64,000 nucleotides of DNA from Marinobacter vulgaris (lineage in GTDB: Bacteria > Pseudomonadota > Gammaproteobacteria > Pseudomonadales > Oleiphilaceae): contig NZ_QFWX01000001.1 in assembly GCF_003344045.1 (NCBI RefSeq), positions 372,001-436,000 on the forward strand, read 5' to 3'. The notes below the pieces were generated by a model that did not search any database, had not been told where the DNA came from, and was given only the letters and a program-made list of their open reading frames with translations. Shown here in pieces: positions 60,138 to 64,000 of the stretch. Each line of letters begins with the position of its first letter. Position 1 is the stretch's first letter. The translations under genes were made by a program, and so were the position numbers.

Positions 60138-60839
60138 TTAACCGCCCAGATACGCATTCTGAACATCCGGGTTGGCCAGCAGATTCCTGCCGGTGTCGTG
60201 CAGACGGATGCGGCCGGTCTCAAGCACATAGCCCCGGTCTGCCAGGTTCAGGGCCTGGTGCGCGTTCTGCTCAACCAGGAACACGGTAATGCCTTCCTCC
60301 CGCAGCTTGCCAATGATCTCGAAGATCTGCTTGATCACCAGGGGCGCCAGCCCCAGCGAGGGCTCGTCGAGGATGATCATGTTGGGTTTGCTCATCAGCG
60401 CCCGCCCGATGGCCAGCATCTGCTGCTCACCCCCTGACATGGTGCCGGCACGCTGGTGTTCCCGCTCTTTCAGGCGCGGAAACAGCTCATAGACGTGGTC
60501 CTGGCTTTTGCGGATTTCCGATTTGGTATTGAAGAAACCGCCCATGTGCAGATTTTCCTCGACGGTCAGGCCGGAAAACACGCGCCTGCCCTCCGGCACA
60601 ATGGCAATGCCGGAGCGCATGATGTTGGACGTCATGTCGCGGGTGATATCCCGCCCCTGGAAAATCACCCGACCGGATGTGGCCTGGGGGTTGCCGCAAA
60701 CGGTCATCAGCAGCGTGGTTTTGCCGGCGCCGTTGGCGCCGATCAGGGAGACAATCTCACCTTTCTTTACTTCCACCGAGACACCGTGAAGTGCCTCAAT
60801 CTTGCCGTAGTGGGTATGGACATCTTCTAGTACAAGCAT
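60138..60839 (-). CDS. livF: Branched-chain amino acid ABC transporter, ATPase LivF
   Basis: LivF is one of two ATPases of the LIV importer for leucine, isoleucine and valine or related substrates. The 233-residue product has Walker A GANGAGKTTLL, the ABC signature TMSGGEQQ and Walker B IILDEPSLGLAP, with the family's short length. It is the last gene of the livH-livM-livG-livF run on the minus strand. Homologous transporters carry amides or aromatic compounds, so the substrate is not proved. Confidence 0.95.
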   Translation of the reverse strand: MLVLEDVHTHYGKIEALHGVSVEVKKGEIVSLIGANGAGKTTLLMTVCGNPQATSGRVIFQGRDITRDMTSNIMRSGIAIVPEGRRVFSGLTVEENLHMGGFFNTKSEIRKSQDHVYELFPRLKEREHQRAGTMSGGEQQMLAIGRALMSKPNMIILDEPSLGLAPLVIKQIFEIIGKLREEGITVFLVEQNAHQALNLADRGYVLETGRIRLHDTGRNLLANPDVQNAYLGG

Positions 60840-60848
60840 GGTTAATCC

Positions 60849-61604
60849 TCAGGCCTCACCCAGATAGGCTTTGATTACATCGTCGTTCCGGCGGATCTCA
60901 TCCGGGGTGCCACTGGCCAGGGGCCGGCCCTGGTTGATTACATTGATGCGGTCGGAGATATCCATCACCAGGCTCATGTCGTGCTCAATCAGTACCACGG
61001 AGACGTTGTAGTCCTCCTTGAGGCTGATGATCAGCTGATTGAGGTCCTTGGTTTCCGCCGGGTTGAGGCCGGCAGCCGGCTCGTCCAGCATCAGCAGCTT
61101 GGGCTCGGTGACCATGCAGCGGGCAATTTCCAGCCGTCGCTGCTGACCGTAGGCAAGGTTGCCAGCTTCCCGGTTGGCCAGTTCCGTCAGGCCAACCCGG
61201 TCCAGCCAGTAGGCCGCGCGGTCCAGAGATTTCTGTTCCTTTTCACGGTAGTTCGGTGTTTTCAGAATACCCGCGAGCAGGTTGGTGTTGAGGTGACGGT
61301 GCTGGGCTACCAGCAGGTTCTCGACCACCGTCATGCGGCCGAACAATCGCACGTGCTGGAAGGTTCGTACCAGGCCAAGGCGGGAAATCTTGTAATCCGG
61401 TTTGCCCTGAATCTCGCGGCCTTCAAACAGGATCTTGCCACCGGTGGGCTTGTAGAACCCGCTCATGCAGTTAAAGACCGTGGTTTTGCCGGCCCCGTTG
61501 GGGCCGATGATCGCCACAATTTCGTGTTCCTGTACGTCCAGCGAGACCTGGTCCACCGCCAGGAGGCCGCCGAAGCGCATCGACAGATTCTGTACTTCAA
61601 GCAT
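60849..61604 (-). CDS. livG: Branched-chain amino acid ABC transporter, ATPase LivG
   Basis: LivG is the second ATPase of the importer. The 251-residue product has Walker A GPNGAGKTTVF, the signature-like NLAYGQQRRLEIA and Walker B LLMLDEPAAGLNP, with the family's extended C-terminal region (DEIRRNDDVIKAYLGEA). It lies 6 bases after livM and 9 bases before livF. Confidence 0.95.
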   Translation of the reverse strand: MLEVQNLSMRFGGLLAVDQVSLDVQEHEIVAIIGPNGAGKTTVFNCMSGFYKPTGGKILFEGREIQGKPDYKISRLGLVRTFQHVRLFGRMTVVENLLVAQHRHLNTNLLAGILKTPNYREKEQKSLDRAAYWLDRVGLTELANREAGNLAYGQQRRLEIARCMVTEPKLLMLDEPAAGLNPAETKDLNQLIISLKEDYNVSVVLIEHDMSLVMDISDRINVINQGRPLASGTPDEIRRNDDVIKAYLGEA

Positions 61605-61610
61605 TACCCG

Positions 61611-62882
61611 TCACTCCTGCCGTTTCAGTTCGATGTGGATGCGTCGCATGGGCATCAGGCCCTGGGGGCGCCAGACCATCATCAGCACCATGGCGGCACC
61701 GAAAATCAGCATCCGGTACTCGGAGAACTCCCGTGCCAGTTCCGGCAGGATGGTGACGGCAATCGCTGCCAGGATGACCCCCATCTGGGAACCCATCCCA
61801 CCGAGCACCACAATGGCCAGGATGATGGCCGACTCCAGGAACACGAAGGACTCGGGGCTGATAAAGCCCTGCTTGGAGGCGAATACGGTACCTGCAAAGC
61901 CCGCAAAGAAGGCGCCAATGGTAAATGCCGACAGCTTTACCGCCGTGCGGCTCAGGCCCAGGGATTTGGCAGCGATTTCATCTTCCCGCAGGGCTTCCCA
62001 GGCGCGGCCCACCGGCATACGCATCAGGCGGCGGATGGCAATGGCGGTAATGACAGCCAGCACCAGGGCAATCAGGTAAAGAAAGATCACCTTGTGCTCG
62101 CCGCTGTAGGCGATGCCAAAGGTCTCATGGAAAGAGGTGTTGCCTTCCTCCTTGACCCTGCGGCCGAACTCCATGCCGAACAGGGTCGGGTCCGGAATGC
62201 CGCCGATGCCATTGGGACCACCGGTCAGGCTGGTCATGTTGTTCAGCAGGATACGGATGATCTCGCCAAAGCCCAGGGTGACGATGGCCAGATAATCCCC
62301 CCGCAATCGCAGCACCGGGAAGCCGAGCACCAGCCCGAACAGCGCAGCAAGCAAGGCACCAATGGGCAGGGCGAACCAGAAGGACACGCCATAATACTGG
62401 GACAGCAGGGCGAAGGTGTAGGCGCCAACGGCATAGAAGGCCACATAGCCCAGGTCAAGCAGGCCGGCAAGGCCCACCACCACGTTCAGACCAAGGGCCA
62501 GCATGATGTAGATAAGCACCAGGGTTGCCAGGTCCACGGCACCCCGGGAGGCAATAAAGGGCCAGATAAGTGCCCCTATGACCATCAAGGTGAGCAGGGT
62601 GGATTCCAGCTTCAGGCGCTTGCTCTGTTCCATGGGCTTGCGGTTGGCAAGTGGATTGACGGCCGGCAGCTGGCGCAGGGATCCCATCACATTGTCCCGG
62701 AACAGCTGGAACAGGAAGACAATAACCGCGGCCAGCAACACGCCGAGCACCGTGGAGGTTTCGGCACCCTCCAGGGTGACGTCTATGCCCTGACTTTCAA
62801 GGTTGAAGCCCAGGATGGGGTACGAAATGATAAGGGTGACAATGGCGCAAAACAGCGCATGCTTCAGGTTATGAGAGGCCAT
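61611..62882 (-). CDS. livM: Branched-chain amino acid ABC transporter, permease LivM
   Basis: LivM is one of the two membrane permeases. The 423-residue product has an N-terminal extension with two helices (about 1-100), as in E. coli LivM, then the conserved core with [27 protein letters not shown] (in parts) and the ATPase-contact loop with [18 protein letters not shown]. It overlaps livH by one base. Confidence 0.94.
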   Translation of the reverse strand: MASHNLKHALFCAIVTLIISYPILGFNLESQGIDVTLEGAETSTVLGVLLAAVIVFLFQLFRDNVMGSLRQLPAVNPLANRKPMEQSKRLKLESTLLTLMVIGALIWPFIASRGAVDLATLVLIYIMLALGLNVVVGLAGLLDLGYVAFYAVGAYTFALLSQYYGVSFWFALPIGALLAALFGLVLGFPVLRLRGDYLAIVTLGFGEIIRILLNNMTSLTGGPNGIGGIPDPTLFGMEFGRRVKEEGNTSFHETFGIAYSGEHKVIFLYLIALVLAVITAIAIRRLMRMPVGRAWEALREDEIAAKSLGLSRTAVKLSAFTIGAFFAGFAGTVFASKQGFISPESFVFLESAIILAIVVLGGMGSQMGVILAAIAVTILPELAREFSEYRMLIFGAAMVLMMVWRPQGLMPMRRIHIELKRQE

Positions 62883-63805
62883 CAGATCTTCTCAACCTCC
62901 GGTTTGCCAAGCAGGCCGGTGGGTTTGAACAGCAGGATCAGGATCAGCAGCCCGAAGGACACAACGTCCTTGTACTCACCACTGAGATAGCCGGAGGTCA
63001 TACTCTCGGCAACGCCGAGGATCAGTCCCCCAAGCATGGCGCCCGGTATGCTGCCAATGCCCCCAAGCACCGCAGCCGTGAAGGCCTTGAGGCCGGCGAT
63101 AAACCCGAACAGCGGGTCGATGGAACCGTAGTACATGCCCAGAAGCAGGCCGGCAACCGCTGCCAGCGCGGCACCAATCACGAATGTGGCGGAGATGATG
63201 CGGTTGGTATCGATGCCCAGCAGGTTGGCCATGCCCAGATCCTGGGAGACGGCGCGGCAGGCGCGGCCAATGCGGGAACGGGAAATAAACAGGGAGAGAA
63301 TCGTCATGCAAACCAGGGTGGTCGCAAAAATGGTGATCTGCATATAGGTGATCGAGGTCTGGAACGAGTCTTCGGCACCGAAGCGGAAGCCGCCCTCAAT
63401 CAGTGCCGGGAAACCGATGTTACGGGACCCCTGGGCGAGGTGGACGTAGTTCTGCAGGAAGATGGACATGCCGATCGCCGAGATCAACGGGATCAGCCGG
63501 TGCTTCCCGCGCACGGGTCGGTAGGCCACCCGTTCCACCGCCCAGCCCATGGAACTGGAAACGATCATCGCGCAGAGCAACGCCACCACCAGGATCAGCG
63601 GCAGCCAGACGATGCCCAGTGCCGTAAGGCCGGTAATGGCGATAAGCGCCGTATAGGCCCCGATCATGTAGATCTCACCATGGGCAAAGTTAATCATGCC
63701 GATGATGCCGTAAACCATGGTGTAGCCGATCGCGATCAGGGCATAGGTGCTCCCGATCGTCAGCCCGTTAATAAGCTGCTGAACAAAATAAAGGAGGTCT
63801 TGCAT
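62882..63805 (-). CDS. livH: Branched-chain amino acid ABC transporter, permease LivH
   Basis: LivH is the other permease. The 307-residue product has about eight helices and the motifs [23 protein letters not shown] (in parts) at the start and the EAA-like loop with [19 protein letters not shown]. It is the first of four genes on the minus strand, preceded by a 160-base gap to the end of a likely binding-protein gene. Confidence 0.95.
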   Translation of the reverse strand: MQDLLYFVQQLINGLTIGSTYALIAIGYTMVYGIIGMINFAHGEIYMIGAYTALIAITGLTALGIVWLPLILVVALLCAMIVSSSMGWAVERVAYRPVRGKHRLIPLISAIGMSIFLQNYVHLAQGSRNIGFPALIEGGFRFGAEDSFQTSITYMQITIFATTLVCMTILSLFISRSRIGRACRAVSQDLGMANLLGIDTNRIISATFVIGAALAAVAGLLLGMYYGSIDPLFGFIAGLKAFTAAVLGGIGSIPGAMLGGLILGVAESMTSGYLSGEYKDVVSFGLLILILLFKPTGLLGKPEVEKI

Positions 63806-63898
63806 CTGTGTGGGACTCCGATAGCCTGCCCCCTTCCCCGTATTCAGGCAAGGCCTCGGGGTACCGGGCGCGCTGACTACAGGATCAACAGGAGCCTA

Positions 63899-63937
63899 GA
63901 AAAACACCTTCCCCCGGATCGCGGTGAGAAGGTGTTC
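63899..63937 (-). terminator. Terminator after the upstream (livK-like) gene
   Basis: On the minus strand AACACCTT pairs with AAGGTGTT around an 18-base loop and is followed by a T run. It lies 31 bases after the stop codon at 63968 and about 94 bases before livH, which suggests the binding-protein gene ends here and livHMGF may be read partly by read-through. Confidence 0.8.
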
Positions 63938-63967
63938 TCATGATTACCGTTTGTTAACGATTGCGGC

Positions 63968-64000
63968 TTAGTTTACCGGAGTTTTGCTGCCATCTGAATG
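63968..64000 (-). CDS. 3' end of a gene entering at the right edge, probably the liv binding protein
   Basis: Ten codons on the minus strand, HSDGSKTPVN then TAA, fit the C-terminus of a periplasmic substrate-binding protein of the LIV family, which usually lies just upstream of livH. The fragment is too short for a sequence-based call; it rests on the open frame, the following terminator and gene order. Confidence 0.5.
   Translation of the reverse strand, partial: HSDGSKTPVN

Noticed and set aside
60981-62990. 669-codon plus-strand frame over livG and livM
   Set aside because: It is antisense to clear transporter genes, His/Gln/Gly-rich and without any known motif.

Overview
The window reads as chromosomal DNA of a marine, aerobic gammaproteobacterium, most likely Marinobacter or a close relative. 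The evidence is moderately high G+C, a wax ester synthase/diacylglycerol acyltransferase, a tmRNA with the gammaproteobacterial tag ANDENYSLAA, quinone-linked enzymes (Mqo, SQR), and the conserved order grpE-dnaK-dnaJ-dapB-carAB-greA-yhbY-rlmE-ftsH-folP-glmM-tpiA-secG-tRNA-Leu-rimP-nusA-infB-rbfA-truB-rpsO-pnp. I see no insertion sequence, prophage or CRISPR array. The genus is an inference from gene content and needs a database search.

Positions 1-28.4 kb are a more variable metabolic region. In order it holds the end of an S9 peptidase, an ErcA-like iron alcohol dehydrogenase with an ErcS-type hybrid sensor kinase, fumarase C, a CarS-like membrane protein, a metallophosphoesterase, a chromate transporter followed by msrA-msrB, a sulfite dehydrogenase pair (sorA-sorB), a Ca2+/Na+ exchanger and malate:quinone oxidoreductase. 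Next come an unrecognised 670-residue protein with a possible Cys-His-Asn triad, a stand-alone acetolactate synthase, a lipoprotein, an ExoD protein, sulfide:quinone oxidoreductase and a Tat-exported PhoX phosphatase. The segment closes with tmRNA, a wax ester synthase, SmpB, a sodium symporter, RatA, RnfH and BamE.

Positions 28.4-56.6 kb are housekeeping: Fur, RecN with two LexA boxes, the heat-shock chaperones behind a sigma-32-type promoter, lysine and carbamoyl-phosphate synthesis, transcription elongation, ribosome maturation, FtsH, folate and cell-wall precursors, protein export, and the nusA-infB translation cluster ending in rpsO-pnp. Many genes overlap by 1-4 bases, and several start with TTG or GTG.

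Positions 56.6-64 kb lie on the minus strand. They hold an alpha/beta hydrolase overlapping a large envelope protein with an Lnb/DUF4105-type domain and a probable C-terminal barrel, a DUF3015 protein, and a branched-chain amino-acid ABC transporter (livF, livG, livM, livH). The last codons of its probable binding protein enter at the right edge.

The least explained items are the 670-residue protein at 13535, the envelope pair at 56655-59359, a long inverted repeat in the pnp leader, stacked hairpins before rimP, an attenuator-like leader before carA, and small repeats in front of sorA, sqr, mqo and ssrA.
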